The translations under genes and the position numbers were made by a program. This document shows positions 40,762 through 48,502 of a stretch of DNA of 52,813 nucleotides, piece after piece (position 1 is the stretch's first letter; each line of letters opens with the position of its first letter). This DNA comes from Caballeronia jiangsuensis (GTDB taxonomy: Bacteria > Pseudomonadota > Gammaproteobacteria > Burkholderiales > Burkholderiaceae). The notes under the pieces are model-generated. The model did no database searches. It saw only the letters and a program-made list of their open reading frames with translations, and was not told where the DNA came from. The DNA lies in contig JFHF01000051.1 in NCBI GenBank assembly GCA_000648925.1, positions 1 through 52,813 on the forward strand, written 5' to 3'.

Positions 40762-41829
40762 ATGTTTTCATCGACCTATCGCGAGGCGCGCGGGCGATTT
40801 CTCGATACGGCCGCCGAGCGAAAACTCGCGGTCGATACGCGCGTGCTCGAAGGTGTCGACGGTCTCGAAGGCGAGACGCTCGCAACCGATGTCGTGCGTA
40901 TCGGCCCGGCCGATGCGAAGCGTTTGCTCGTGCTCACGTCCGCGACGCATGGCGTCGAAGGCTTTTGCGGCTCGGGCGCGCAGATCGCGTTGATGCGCGA
41001 CGAAGCTTTGCCCGCGCTGATGGAGAAACTCGGCGTCGCGATGCTGCTCGTACATGCGATCAATCCGTATGGCTTCTCGTATCTGAGCCGCACGACGGAA
41101 GGCAATGTCGATCTGAATCGCAACAGCGTGGATTTCAGCGGGCCATTGCCGCAGAACCCCGGCTACGCGGAACTGCACGATCTGCTGGTTCCCGCGAACT
41201 GGCCGCCCGACGAAGCGAACGTCGCGGCGATTCGCGCTTATATCGACACGCGCGGGCAATGGGCGTATCAGCAGGCGGTGACGACGGGACAGTACACGCA
41301 CGCGCAGGGCATGTTCTACGGCGGCGAAGAGACGGCGTGGAGCACGCGCACGATGCGCAATCTGCTGGCGGAATACGGCGAGACGTGCACGGCGATCGGC
41401 TGGATCGATTTTCATACGGGCCTCGGCCCGAGTGGCTTCGGCGCGAAGATTTGCGTCGGCGATGTGGCGCGCGCGCGGCGCTGGTGGGGCGCGGACGTGA
41501 CGAGCCCTGCGGATGGCACGTCGATCGCGGCCGATGTCGCCGGGCCTCTGCTCGATACCTTGCGACAGACGTGCGCCCATGCCGCGATTGCATCGATCGC
41601 GATCGAATACGGCACCGTGCCGCTCACCGATATGCTCGACATGCTGCGCGCGGATGTCTGGGTTCGTCATCACGCGGACGCGCCCGATGCGCTGAAGGCC
41701 GACATTCGCCGCCAGATTCGCGCGGCGTTCTATATCGACGACGATATCTGGCGCGGGATGATCGTCGGTCAGGCGCGGGCGGCGGTGTTGCAGGCGCTCT
41801 ACGGCCTTTCGCGCGAAGAGGACGCTTAA
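40762..41829 (+). CDS. DUF2817 protein, M14 carboxypeptidase-like
   Basis: 355 residues; AGGAGG lies 5 bases before the ATG. It has residues expected of an M14-type zinc site: SATHGVEGFCGSG (His and Glu), NVDLNRNSVDF (the D-x-N-R-N motif), GWIDFHTGLGPSG (third ligand His), and a later IEYGT with the possible catalytic Glu. DUF2817 members are uncharacterised, but the motif order supports a metallo-peptidase or amidase. Operon partner of the M20 hydrolase. The stop codon overlaps the convergent nuclease-like gene by 4 bases. Confidence 0.85.
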   Translation: MFSSTYREARGRFLDTAAERKLAVDTRVLEGVDGLEGETLATDVVRIGPADAKRLLVLTSATHGVEGFCGSGAQIALMRDEALPALMEKLGVAMLLVHAINPYGFSYLSRTTEGNVDLNRNSVDFSGPLPQNPGYAELHDLLVPANWPPDEANVAAIRAYIDTRGQWAYQQAVTTGQYTHAQGMFYGGEETAWSTRTMRNLLAEYGETCTAIGWIDFHTGLGPSGFGAKICVGDVARARRWWGADVTSPADGTSIAADVAGPLLDTLRQTCAHAAIASIAIEYGTVPLTDMLDMLRADVWVRHHADAPDALKADIRRQIRAAFYIDDDIWRGMIVGQARAAVLQALYGLSREEDA

Positions 41830-42698
41830 CGCAGTTCGAGCCACATCGGCTGATGATCCGATGACCGGCTCGACTGGTCCGCTTCGCAGCCTGCGATGCG
41901 CGGCTTCAGCTCTTCGGTGACGAAGATGAAGTCGCACGCGAACGGGCCATCGGGCCATTGATCGTGATCGTACAGACCGACGGTCGCCGCGCGCGGCTCG
42001 TTCGGATGCGCGCAGGCCCATGCATCGACGAACGAGGGCGCATCGGCAAGCGGCTCCAGCATCGTGCGATATGCCGAGCTGTCGAAGGCACTGTTGAAGT
42101 CGCCGCAGACGATTGCGGAGATCGGCCGCGCGGTGTCGGCGAACGGGCTCGCCTGGCTTTCGGCCTGCGCGGGCTGACGCGCGTGCGCGCACGCTTCGGC
42201 GTGAAGTTCGCGCAGACGCGCGACTTGCGCGAGCCGCTGCTTCTCCGAATAAAACTCCAGATGCGTGCTGATGATGCGCAGCGGGCCGACGTCCGTATCG
42301 ATGACGGCTTCGAGCGCGACGCGCAGCATCGACGGTTTCGCGGGATCGGCGGGCCACGGCAATGAATGACGCAGCACCTGACGCACCGGCAGGCGGCTGA
42401 CGATCGCGTTGCCGAACTGACGGCGTGCGATACCGGCGCCCACGGGCGGCAGATCGGAGCCGATTGCGTCGATGACGGTCGCACCGGGAATCAGCGCTTC
42501 GAGTTCCGCGAATTGATCCGCGCTCGGATGGCCCGCCAGTCCGCCCGCCTGTTCGCTTTCGTGAAAGCCGCGCGTCACTTCCTGCAGGCACAGGATATCG
42601 AAGTCGTGCAGCGCCTTCGCCTCGGCGACGATGCGCGGGAGATCGACGCGGCCATCCACGCCGCGTCCCCATTGGATGTTCCAGTCGACGAGTCGCAT
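41826..42698 (-). CDS. Endonuclease/exonuclease/phosphatase-fold protein
   Basis: 290 residues. The EEP fold (PF03372) is seen from MRLVDWNIQWGRG at the N terminus, DILCLQEVTRGF (metal-binding Glu), IISTHLEFYSEKQRLAQV (catalytic His), CGDFNSAFDS (Asp and Asn), to CDFIFVTEELKP and SSDHQPMWLEL (final Asp-His pair). All catalytic positions are present, so it should be an active phosphodiesterase or nuclease; the substrate is unknown. No signal peptide, so cytosolic. It overlaps the DUF2817 gene end by 4 bases tail to tail. Confidence 0.9.
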   Translation of the reverse strand: MRLVDWNIQWGRGVDGRVDLPRIVAEAKALHDFDILCLQEVTRGFHESEQAGGLAGHPSADQFAELEALIPGATVIDAIGSDLPPVGAGIARRQFGNAIVSRLPVRQVLRHSLPWPADPAKPSMLRVALEAVIDTDVGPLRIISTHLEFYSEKQRLAQVARLRELHAEACAHARQPAQAESQASPFADTARPISAIVCGDFNSAFDSSAYRTMLEPLADAPSFVDAWACAHPNEPRAATVGLYDHDQWPDGPFACDFIFVTEELKPRIAGCEADQSSRSSDHQPMWLELR

Positions 42699-42876
42699 GT
42701 TCAGCCTCGGCGAAGAAGCGTTGGAAGTTGATCGTCCTTCATATCGGCAGCAAGACGTGTGCTTGATCCGTTACGTCCGCGCCTCCATGCAAAATTCTGA
42801 AACTAAGTATTTCTTACCGTTTTCAGGCGCGGACGGCGATACAATCTACGCCTTAGAAACCGAAGTCGTCTGCATC

Positions 42877-43383
42877 ATGAAATCACGCATCTCCGCCACG
42901 CTGGCCGCGTTTCTGTTGTTCTCCGCCAGCATCGCCTGCCGCGCGCAGCAATCTCAGTCACCGCAGCAAGCAATCTACCCCGCCGCTCTCCAATCGCTCA
43001 CGAAGGAGCAGCAGGCGGCGCTCGACCAGCAGGACCGTGATATCGCTCAAGTCGCATCGGCCATCGTCGTGCTGATCGATCAGAACAAGGCAGGAGAGGT
43101 GTGGGATCAGGCCTCGCCCATCGCGAAACGGATCATTTCCCGCGATGACTTCATGAAGAAGGTCGCGCGCGATCGTTCGCCGCTCGGCGCACCGGGTCTG
43201 CGCATGCCCTTGGGCGCGAAGCACTATCGCTACGACGGCACCGGTAACCTGCCCGCGGGCGCGTATATCAACATTCTCTACGACACCCAGTTCAGTCAGC
43301 CGAGTCAGTCGTCGCGCGAGATGGTGACGTTCATTCTCGACTCGGACAAGGTGTGGCGCTTCGTCGGCTATTCGGTGCGCTGA
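42877..43383 (+). CDS. Exported DUF4019 protein
   Basis: 168 residues. Signal peptide MKSRISATLAAFLLFSASIA, with cleavage near CRAQQ; a Cys follows, so a lipoprotein is possible though the box is not canonical. The mature part has VLIDQNKAGEVWDQASPIAKR and the DUF4019 core RSPLGAPGLRMPLG, ILYDTQFSQPSQSSREMVTF, and VWRFVGYSVR. The role of DUF4019 is unknown; it is usually periplasmic. Upstream TACAAT at 42840-42845 may be a -10 box. Convergent with the HiPIP gene. Confidence 0.85.
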   Translation: MKSRISATLAAFLLFSASIACRAQQSQSPQQAIYPAALQSLTKEQQAALDQQDRDIAQVASAIVVLIDQNKAGEVWDQASPIAKRIISRDDFMKKVARDRSPLGAPGLRMPLGAKHYRYDGTGNLPAGAYINILYDTQFSQPSQSSREMVTFILDSDKVWRFVGYSVR

Positions 43384-43390
43384 ACCGGCT

Positions 43391-43696
43391 TCACATGTTC
43401 GTATAGGACGCGCACCATCCTCGGCCGGCCACGAGTTTGCCGTTGAATAGCGAGCAGCCACCCCAGGCGTCGCTCGACTTGCCCTCATACAGCGAGCAGT
43501 TCGCGCACGTCTGTCCGGCCGCGAAGTTGGAATATTTCGCCTTGTCCACCTTCGCGGCGTCCTCCTTGTAGCCGACGGCGACCGCCGCCGGATCGGATTC
43601 GCTCAAATGCGGCGCATCGGCGCGGGCTCGCGTGAGCCACAGCGCCGTGCCCATGCCGATGCTGACAACCATGAAGCTGCGACGGGACGTGTTCAT
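43391..43696 (-). CDS. High-potential iron-sulfur protein (HiPIP)
   Basis: 101 residues. A Tat-type leader (MNTSRRSFMVVSIGMG) ends near RARADA. The mature part has the four [4Fe-4S] ligands in HiPIP spacing: CANC, then GGC, then WC near the C terminus (GRGWCASY). HiPIPs are soluble periplasmic electron carriers folded before export, which fits the twin-arginine leader. Single gene, convergent with the DUF4019 gene. Confidence 0.95.
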   Translation of the reverse strand: MNTSRRSFMVVSIGMGTALWLTRARADAPHLSESDPAAVAVGYKEDAAKVDKAKYSNFAAGQTCANCSLYEGKSSDAWGGCSLFNGKLVAGRGWCASYTNM

Positions 43697-44009
43697 TGTC
43701 GTGGACCGTTTTTTTGTGTGCGGGGAATGTCGTCGTGCGCTCTCGGGGCGCTAGTCGAACGATACCCCGACGCACGCCGGCCTGCCCGGATCGCGGTCGT
43801 TCGATGCCATACGTTTGCGGAATCGCACGCGCGATCGGTTTCTCCGAAGGCCGTTTTCGCATTCTCTTTCAACGTGACGCCAACGTCGTTCATTCCATCG
43901 CACTAAACCTTTGCGCGCGCGTGCCGTAAATCAGGCCAGAACGTAGTTGAAATTGCGTGAATCAACCCCGCGGCGCCCCGGCCGCGGCTCAATTCGAAGG
44001 AGAACCACC
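43697..44009. other. Gene-free stretch between HiPIP and small membrane-protein genes
   Basis: About 313 bases without a supportable gene; it would hold the promoters of the two outward-reading genes. Frames here are short, lack ribosome sites and have arginine-rich compositions typical of chance GC-rich frames. No repeat or clear regulatory site was seen. Confidence 0.6.
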
Positions 44010-44129
44010 GTGAGTGACTTGGACTGGATGATGGCAGGCGTGTATATGGCGGCGCTCGTGAGCAGCACGCTTTTCATGAGCGTGCTCGCGCGCCGCAGCT
44101 TGAGCAGGGTGGAGGATCGCGGGCACTGA
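44010..44129 (+). CDS. 39-residue membrane micro-protein
   Basis: Starts GTG 44010 with GAAGGAG 7 bases upstream (ATG 44028 is an internal alternative). After a short acidic N terminus (SDLDWMM) one helix, AGVYMAALVSSTLFMSVLA, spans the membrane. A basic tail, RRSLSRVEDRGH, follows. The strong ribosome site and clean anchor-plus-tail layout support a real gene. No named family recognised. It stands alone before the ParDE module. Confidence 0.6.
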   Translation: MSDLDWMMAGVYMAALVSSTLFMSVLARRSLSRVEDRGH

Positions 44130-44171
44130 GAACATCCGGACTAGTCGGTTTGCATTCCCCCGTCCTCGTCG

Positions 44172-44188
44172 ATACCAATTTTTGGTAT
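44172..44188. promoter_or_regulatory. Palindromic operator upstream of parDE
   Basis: ATACCAA-TTT-TTGGTAT, a perfect 7-base inverted repeat, overlaps a possible -10 box and lies 29 bases before parD. ParD-type antitoxins bind such repeats to autorepress their operon. Confidence 0.7.
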
Positions 44189-44217
44189 TCTTGACGCTCA
44201 AGCAACGGGGGAATGTC

Positions 44218-44460
44218 ATGCCCAAGAACACGTCAGTTTCGCTCGGCGATCATTTCACGGACTTCGTCGAGAATCGGGTACGCGCTGGCCGCTACAGCAC
44301 CGCGAGCGATGTGGTCCGCGCCGGCTTGCGCCTGCTCGAAGAACAGGAAGCAAAGCTCGGTGCATTGCGCGCTGCGCTGGACGCGGGCGAGCAGTCGGGC
44401 CCGTCGAAGCCGCTGGATTTCGATGCGTTCATCGCACGCAAGCGCAAGTCCAGCCGATGA
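44218..44460 (+). CDS. parD: ParD-family antitoxin
   Basis: 80 residues from ATG 44218, preceded by a GGGGGA ribosome site. The ribbon-helix-helix start is typical of ParD/CC2985: NTSVSLGDHFTDFVENRVRAG, then RYSTASDVVRAGLRLLEEQE. A flexible C-terminal tail (PLDFDAFIARKRKSS) should bind the toxin. It overlaps parE by 4 bases and has its own palindromic operator upstream. Confidence 0.93.
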   Translation: MPKNTSVSLGDHFTDFVENRVRAGRYSTASDVVRAGLRLLEEQEAKLGALRAALDAGEQSGPSKPLDFDAFIARKRKSSR

Positions 44461-44759
44461 AGCAGTGCGTATTCACGCCTGCGGCCATTCAGGATCTCGA
44501 TGGCATCTGGGACTACACGTTTGACAAGTGGGGCCCTGCGCAGGCCGAGCGCTATCTGCGCATGATTCAGGACACGGTCGTCGGACTCGGCGCGGGCACG
44601 CAGCGCAGCCTGTCTGCCCAAGACATTCGTGAAGGCTATCGGAAGGCGCTCGTCGGCATGCACGTGCTCTTCTTCAGGGAAGCCGCGGACACGATCCAGA
44701 TCGTGCGGATTCTCCATCAGCAGATGGATCTTTCAGCTCATCTCGGCGACGCCGAATAG
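44457..44759 (+). CDS. parE: ParE-family toxin
   Basis: 100 residues of the RelE/ParE superfamily: FTPAAIQDLDGIWDYTFDKWG, then AERYLRMIQDTVVGL, RSLSAQDIREGYRKALVG, HVLFFREAADTIQIVRILHQQMD. The fold is complete, with the C-terminal strand intact, so an active gyrase-type toxin is likely. Its ATG overlaps the parD stop (ATGA). Confidence 0.93.
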   Translation: MKQCVFTPAAIQDLDGIWDYTFDKWGPAQAERYLRMIQDTVVGLGAGTQRSLSAQDIREGYRKALVGMHVLFFREAADTIQIVRILHQQMDLSAHLGDAE

Positions 44760-44780
44760 CTTCGCCGTCTCCAAATGAAA

Positions 44781-44824
44781 CGCGCGCCGTGAGCCGATGA
44801 ATCACATCGGCGCTCCGGCGCGCG
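44781..44824. terminator. Nested hairpin between convergent parE and MFS small-subunit genes
   Basis: Outer 9-base stem CGCGCGCCG (44781-44789) pairs with 44816-44824. An inner stem CGATG/CATCG closes the loop AATCA. Placed between the convergent stops at 44759 and 44843; T runs are weak on both sides. Confidence 0.6.
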
Positions 44825-44842
44825 CAAACATCACCTGCCCAA

Positions 44843-44980
44843 TCAGTGGAACAGCTTGACTGCCTGCGTGAGCGTGTTCGTGACGCCCCATGCGAGCGGA
44901 ATCAGCACATACGCCCAAAACAGCACGAGCAGCCCTTTATTCGACGGGTGCGCTTCCTGTGTATCGATGCGGGTATTCAT
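44843..44980 (-). CDS. MFS transporter small subunit (45 residues, OxlT-associated)
   Basis: Starts ATG at 44980, preceded by AGAGGAG. It begins MNTRIDTQEAHPSNKG, then one membrane helix, LLVLFWAYVLIPLAWGV, and ends TLTQAVKLFH. This composition and its place 21 bases after an OxlT-like transporter match the small companion proteins annotated beside oxalate/formate-type MFS carriers. The role is presumably assembly or stability of the carrier (inference). Confidence 0.75.
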   Translation of the reverse strand: MNTRIDTQEAHPSNKGLLVLFWAYVLIPLAWGVTNTLTQAVKLFH

Positions 44981-45001
44981 CGCGAATCTCCTCTTTGACT
45001 T

Positions 45002-46399
45002 TTAGCTTGCCGTCTGCGCCGACGTGTCCATGTGATGCTTCTCATGCACGCGCGTGACGAGCAGATTGCAGAGGAAGCCGACCACGAGCAGCGCGGCCAT
45101 GATGTGCAGCGTCATCGTGTACGCTTCTGCGCCGACGACGCCGTGCGCCACCTGATACGCGCGCACGTAATTGACGAGCACCGGACCCGCGACGCCCGCC
45201 GCGGCCCACGCGGTCAGCAGCCGGCCGTGAATGCCGCCGACGAACGCCGTGCCGAACATGTCCGCCAGATAGGCCGGAATGGTCGCGAAGCCGCCGCCGT
45301 ACATCGACAGGATGATCCCGTACGCCAGCACGAACAGCGCGATATTGCCCGAGCCCGCGAAATGCGGCACGAGGAAGTACAGCACGGCGCCCAGCGCGAA
45401 GAAGGCGAAGTAAGTGTTCTTGCGCCCGATCCAGTCCGATGCCGACGCCCACACGAAGCGCCCGCCCATGTTGAAGAGCGACAGCAATCCGACGAAGCCC
45501 GCCGCCGCGCCCGCCGTGATCGACGCCTTGAAACTCTCCTGAATCATCACCGAAGCCTGGCCGAGCACGCCGATGCCCGCCGTCACGTTCAGGAACAGCA
45601 CGAGCCACAGCAGATAGAACTGCGGCGTCTTCAGCGCCTGATCGATGTGCACGTGGTTTCTCGTGATCATCTTGCTGGCGGTCGCGGGCGGCGTCCAGCC
45701 AGCCGGCTTCCAGTCCGCCGGCGGGATGCGGATCGCGAGAGCGCCGATCGTCATCGAGATGAAGTAGAGCACGCCGAGCACGACGAACGTTTCCGCGACG
45801 CCGGCGCTCGTCGCGCTCTTGAAGTGGTTCATCAGCGCGACGGAACCGGGCGCCGCGATCATCGCGCCGCCGCCGAAGCCCATGATCGCCATGCCCGTCG
45901 CCATGCCGCGGCGGTCCGGGAACCAGCGGATGAGCGTCGATACCGGCGACACATAGCCGAGCCCGAGCCCGATGCCGCCGATCACGCCATAACCGAGATA
46001 CAGCAGCCAGATCTGATGCAGATAGACGCCGAGCGCCGAAACGAGAAAGCCGCCGCCGAAGCAGCAGGCCGCGGTGAACATCGTGCGGCGCGGGCCGACC
46101 TTCTCCAGCCACTTGCCCGCGAACGCGGCGGACAAGCCGAGAAACACGATCGCGAGCGAGAAGATCCAGCCGAGCGTCGTCAGCGACCAGTCATCCGGCG
46201 CGGACTTCGTGATGCCGATGATCTTCGTGAGCGGCGCATTGAACACCGAGAACGCATACGCCTGCCCGATGCACAAGTGAACAGCCAGCGCGGCGGGCGG
46301 CACCATCCAGCGTGAGAACCCGGGCCGGGCGATGGTCGCCTCCTTGGAGAAGAAGCTTGTCGGGCCGTGCACGGCCCCCTGATTGATTGTGCTGTTCAT
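45002..46399 (-). CDS. OxlT-like MFS transporter (oxalate/formate antiporter family)
   Basis: 465 residues with 12 membrane segments. N-terminal helix: PPAALAVHLCIGQAYAFSVF. Loop motifs: KWLEKVGPRRTMF and IGLGLGYVSPVSTLIRWFPDRRGMATG. The latter is the hallmark of the oxalate/formate antiporter and monocarboxylate group. The second half includes FNMGGRFVWASASDWIGRKNTY and YGGGFATIPAYLADMFG. GGAG lies 6 bases before the ATG. Substrate is probably a small carboxylate. It is transcribed with the 45-residue small subunit downstream and diverges from an aldehyde dehydrogenase gene. Confidence 0.92.
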   Translation of the reverse strand: MNSTINQGAVHGPTSFFSKEATIARPGFSRWMVPPAALAVHLCIGQAYAFSVFNAPLTKIIGITKSAPDDWSLTTLGWIFSLAIVFLGLSAAFAGKWLEKVGPRRTMFTAACCFGGGFLVSALGVYLHQIWLLYLGYGVIGGIGLGLGYVSPVSTLIRWFPDRRGMATGMAIMGFGGGAMIAAPGSVALMNHFKSATSAGVAETFVVLGVLYFISMTIGALAIRIPPADWKPAGWTPPATASKMITRNHVHIDQALKTPQFYLLWLVLFLNVTAGIGVLGQASVMIQESFKASITAGAAAGFVGLLSLFNMGGRFVWASASDWIGRKNTYFAFFALGAVLYFLVPHFAGSGNIALFVLAYGIILSMYGGGFATIPAYLADMFGTAFVGGIHGRLLTAWAAAGVAGPVLVNYVRAYQVAHGVVGAEAYTMTLHIMAALLVVGFLCNLLVTRVHEKHHMDTSAQTAS

Positions 46400-46738
46400 T
46401 GTGGTCTCCGTGGCGCGTCATGCATGCACGTGCGCGCTCATCGTTTGCTTGAGGTGCCGGCGTCCGGGGTGGCCGGACACGAGCAGCCCGCCGTGGTCGT
46501 GCGAACGTCGATGCGGTCTGCATCACGCGCTCGCAAGGCCATTTCGCGCCACCCAAACATGCGATCAAATGCCATATAGGTGCGGCGCTTTGCCACGGCT
46601 GGCATGACCATAGACAACTGCGTAAGGCTTTGCAATATGAACACTCGTGCCATAAGCGTTTGCCCGAGGCGAATCGGGCGCGTCCGGTCTGCCGGGATCT
46701 TGTGTCGCATCGCTACAGCGACGGGGCAGGTGTTCTGA

Positions 46739-46755
46739 ATGTGAACAGTTCACAT
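46739..46755. promoter_or_regulatory. Perfect palindrome, possible upstream activator site
   Basis: ATGTGAACAGTTCACAT, two 8-base arms around a single A, lies 84 bases upstream of the candidate sigma-54 promoter. That spacing fits an enhancer-binding-protein site. Confidence 0.5.
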
Positions 46756-46838
46756 CGGCCTCGTGGAAACCCTGACGATGCGTCCCGAAACCGCGTGACG
46801 ATGCGGCTTGCGCGCCGGTCGCATTGTCGCGCAAGGCA

Positions 46839-46854
46839 TGGCATGGAACTCGCA
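46839..46854 (+). promoter_or_regulatory. Candidate sigma-54 promoter for the aldehyde dehydrogenase
   Basis: TGGCATG-GAAC-TCGCA against the consensus TGGCACG-N4-TTGCA: GG and GC are correctly spaced, with one mismatch in each element. The start codon lies 72 bases downstream. Related acetaldehyde dehydrogenases in beta-proteobacteria are known to be sigma-54 dependent. Confidence 0.5.
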
Positions 46855-46925
46855 ATCAAGAGCGACCGGCGCCGGACATCGGCAGTACCGGCCCGTTCAC
46901 GTCGACATGCGAGGAGCACATAGAA

Positions 46926-48446
46926 ATGAATCACGCAGAGATGCAGTTCCTGAGCACCGAATACCCCTACAAGAAGCAGTACGGCAACTACATCGGCGGC
47001 AAGTGGGTGCCGCCGGCGGGCGGTGAGTATTTCGACAACATCTCGCCGATCACGGGCGAGCCCTTCACGTCGATTCCGCGTTCGCGCGAAGCCGATATCG
47101 AAGCCGCGCTCGACGCGGCGCACGCGGCGAAGGTGTCGTGGGGCAGGACTTCCGTCACCGATCGCGCGAACGTGCTGCTCAAGCTCGCCGATCGCATGGA
47201 GCAGAACCTGCCGCGTCTCGCGCTGGCCGAGTCCATCGACAACGGCAAGCCGCTACGCGAGACGATGGCCGCCGACATTCCGCTCGCGATCGATCACTTC
47301 CGCTACTTCGCGAGCGCCGCGCGTTCGCAGGAAGGCGGCATCTCCGAGATCGATCACGATACGGTCGCGTATCACTTCCATGAGCCGCTCGGCGTCGTCG
47401 GGCAGATCATTCCGTGGAACTTCCCGATCCTGATGGCCGTGTGGAAACTCGCGCCCGCGCTCGCCGCAGGCAACTGCGTCGTGCTGAAGCCGGCCGAGCA
47501 GACGCCCGCGTCGATTCTCGTGCTGCTCGAAGTGATCGGCGATCTGCTGCCGCCGGGCGTGCTCAACGTCGTGAACGGCTTCGGTCTGGAAGCGGGCAAG
47601 CCGCTCGCGTCGAACAAGCGCATCGCGAAGATCGCGTTCACCGGCGAGACCACGACGGGCCGCCTCATCATGCAGTACGCGAGCCAGAACCTGATTCCCG
47701 TGACGCTGGAACTGGGCGGCAAGAGCCCGAACATCTTCTTCGAGGATGTGCTCAACGCCGACGACAGCTTCTTCGACAAGGCGCTCGAAGGCTTCACGAT
47801 GTTCGCGCTGAATCAGGGCGAAGTGTGCACGTGCCCGTCGCGTGCGCTGGTGCAGGAATCGATCTACGAGCGCTTCATGGAACGCGCGTTGAAGCGCGTC
47901 GCGGCGATCGCGCAGGGCCATCCGCTCGACACGAAGACGATGATCGGCGCGCAGGCGTCGCAGGAGCAGTTGGAGAAGATCCTGTCGTACATCGATCTCG
48001 GCAAGCAGGAGGGCGCGGAATGCCTCTCCGGCGGCGAGCGCGCCACGTTCGACGGCGAACTGAAGAACGGCTATTACATCAAGCCGACGGTCTTCAAAGG
48101 CCACAACAAGATGCGCATCTTCCAGGAGGAAATCTTCGGGCCGGTGCTGTCGGTGACGACCTTCAAGACCGAGGAAGAGGCGCTCGAAATCGCCAACGAT
48201 ACGCTCTACGGCCTCGGCGCGGGCGTGTGGACGCGCGATGGCACGCGGGCTTATCGCTTCGGCCGCGCGATTCAGGCGGGACGCGTGTGGACCAACTGCT
48301 ATCACGCGTATCCGGCGCACGCGGCGTTCGGCGGCTACAAGCAGTCGGGCATCGGACGTGAGAATCACAAGATGATGCTCGATCACTATCAGCAGACGAA
48401 GAACATGCTCGTCAGCTATAGCGACAAGCCGCTCGGCTTCTTCTAA
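46926..48446 (+). CDS. NAD-dependent aldehyde dehydrogenase (AldB/ExaC/AcoD type)
   Basis: 506 residues from ATG 46926; GAGGAG lies upstream. Key motifs: PWNFPILMAVWKLAPALAAG, cofactor loop AFTGETTTGRLIMQYA, catalytic-base VTLELGGKSPN, and nucleophile NQGEVCTCPSRALV (Cys). The C terminus reads SGIGRENHKMMLDHYQQTKN. The EVCTCPSR variant of the active-site segment is typical of the AldB/ExaC acetaldehyde dehydrogenases. The role is oxidation of acetaldehyde or other short aldehydes to acids. A DUF779 gene follows after a GC-rich hairpin, the usual partner of this class. Confidence 0.95.
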   Translation: MNHAEMQFLSTEYPYKKQYGNYIGGKWVPPAGGEYFDNISPITGEPFTSIPRSREADIEAALDAAHAAKVSWGRTSVTDRANVLLKLADRMEQNLPRLALAESIDNGKPLRETMAADIPLAIDHFRYFASAARSQEGGISEIDHDTVAYHFHEPLGVVGQIIPWNFPILMAVWKLAPALAAGNCVVLKPAEQTPASILVLLEVIGDLLPPGVLNVVNGFGLEAGKPLASNKRIAKIAFTGETTTGRLIMQYASQNLIPVTLELGGKSPNIFFEDVLNADDSFFDKALEGFTMFALNQGEVCTCPSRALVQESIYERFMERALKRVAAIAQGHPLDTKTMIGAQASQEQLEKILSYIDLGKQEGAECLSGGERATFDGELKNGYYIKPTVFKGHNKMRIFQEEIFGPVLSVTTFKTEEEALEIANDTLYGLGAGVWTRDGTRAYRFGRAIQAGRVWTNCYHAYPAHAAFGGYKQSGIGRENHKMMLDHYQQTKNMLVSYSDKPLGFF

Positions 48447-48455
48447 AGCCTGCGG

Positions 48456-48481
48456 GGCCGCCGCCGATTCCGGCGGCGGCC
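48456..48481 (+). promoter_or_regulatory. Intercistronic hairpin between aldehyde dehydrogenase and DUF779 genes
   Basis: GGCCGCCGCCG-ATTC-CGGCGGCGGCC, an 11-base perfect stem 9 bases after the dehydrogenase stop. No T run follows, so it is more likely an mRNA stabiliser or partial attenuator than a terminator. Confidence 0.6.
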
Positions 48482-48502
48482 GGCTCGAACAACGGGGACA
48501 TC

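Larger units (their letters stand above)
46400..46925. other. 526-base divergent regulatory region between OxlT-like and aldehyde dehydrogenase genes
   Basis: No gene is supportable here. It contains a TGCCA-CGGC-TGGCA inverted repeat (46591-46604), a perfect 17-base palindrome (46739-46755) and a candidate sigma-54 promoter (46839-46854). The length is unusual for this otherwise tightly packed region and fits activator-controlled promoters. Confidence 0.6.

Noticed and set aside
46560..46590. Sigma-54-like TGGCAT...GC on the minus strand for the OxlT-like gene
   Set aside because: The GG-to-GC spacing is one base too short for sigma-54.
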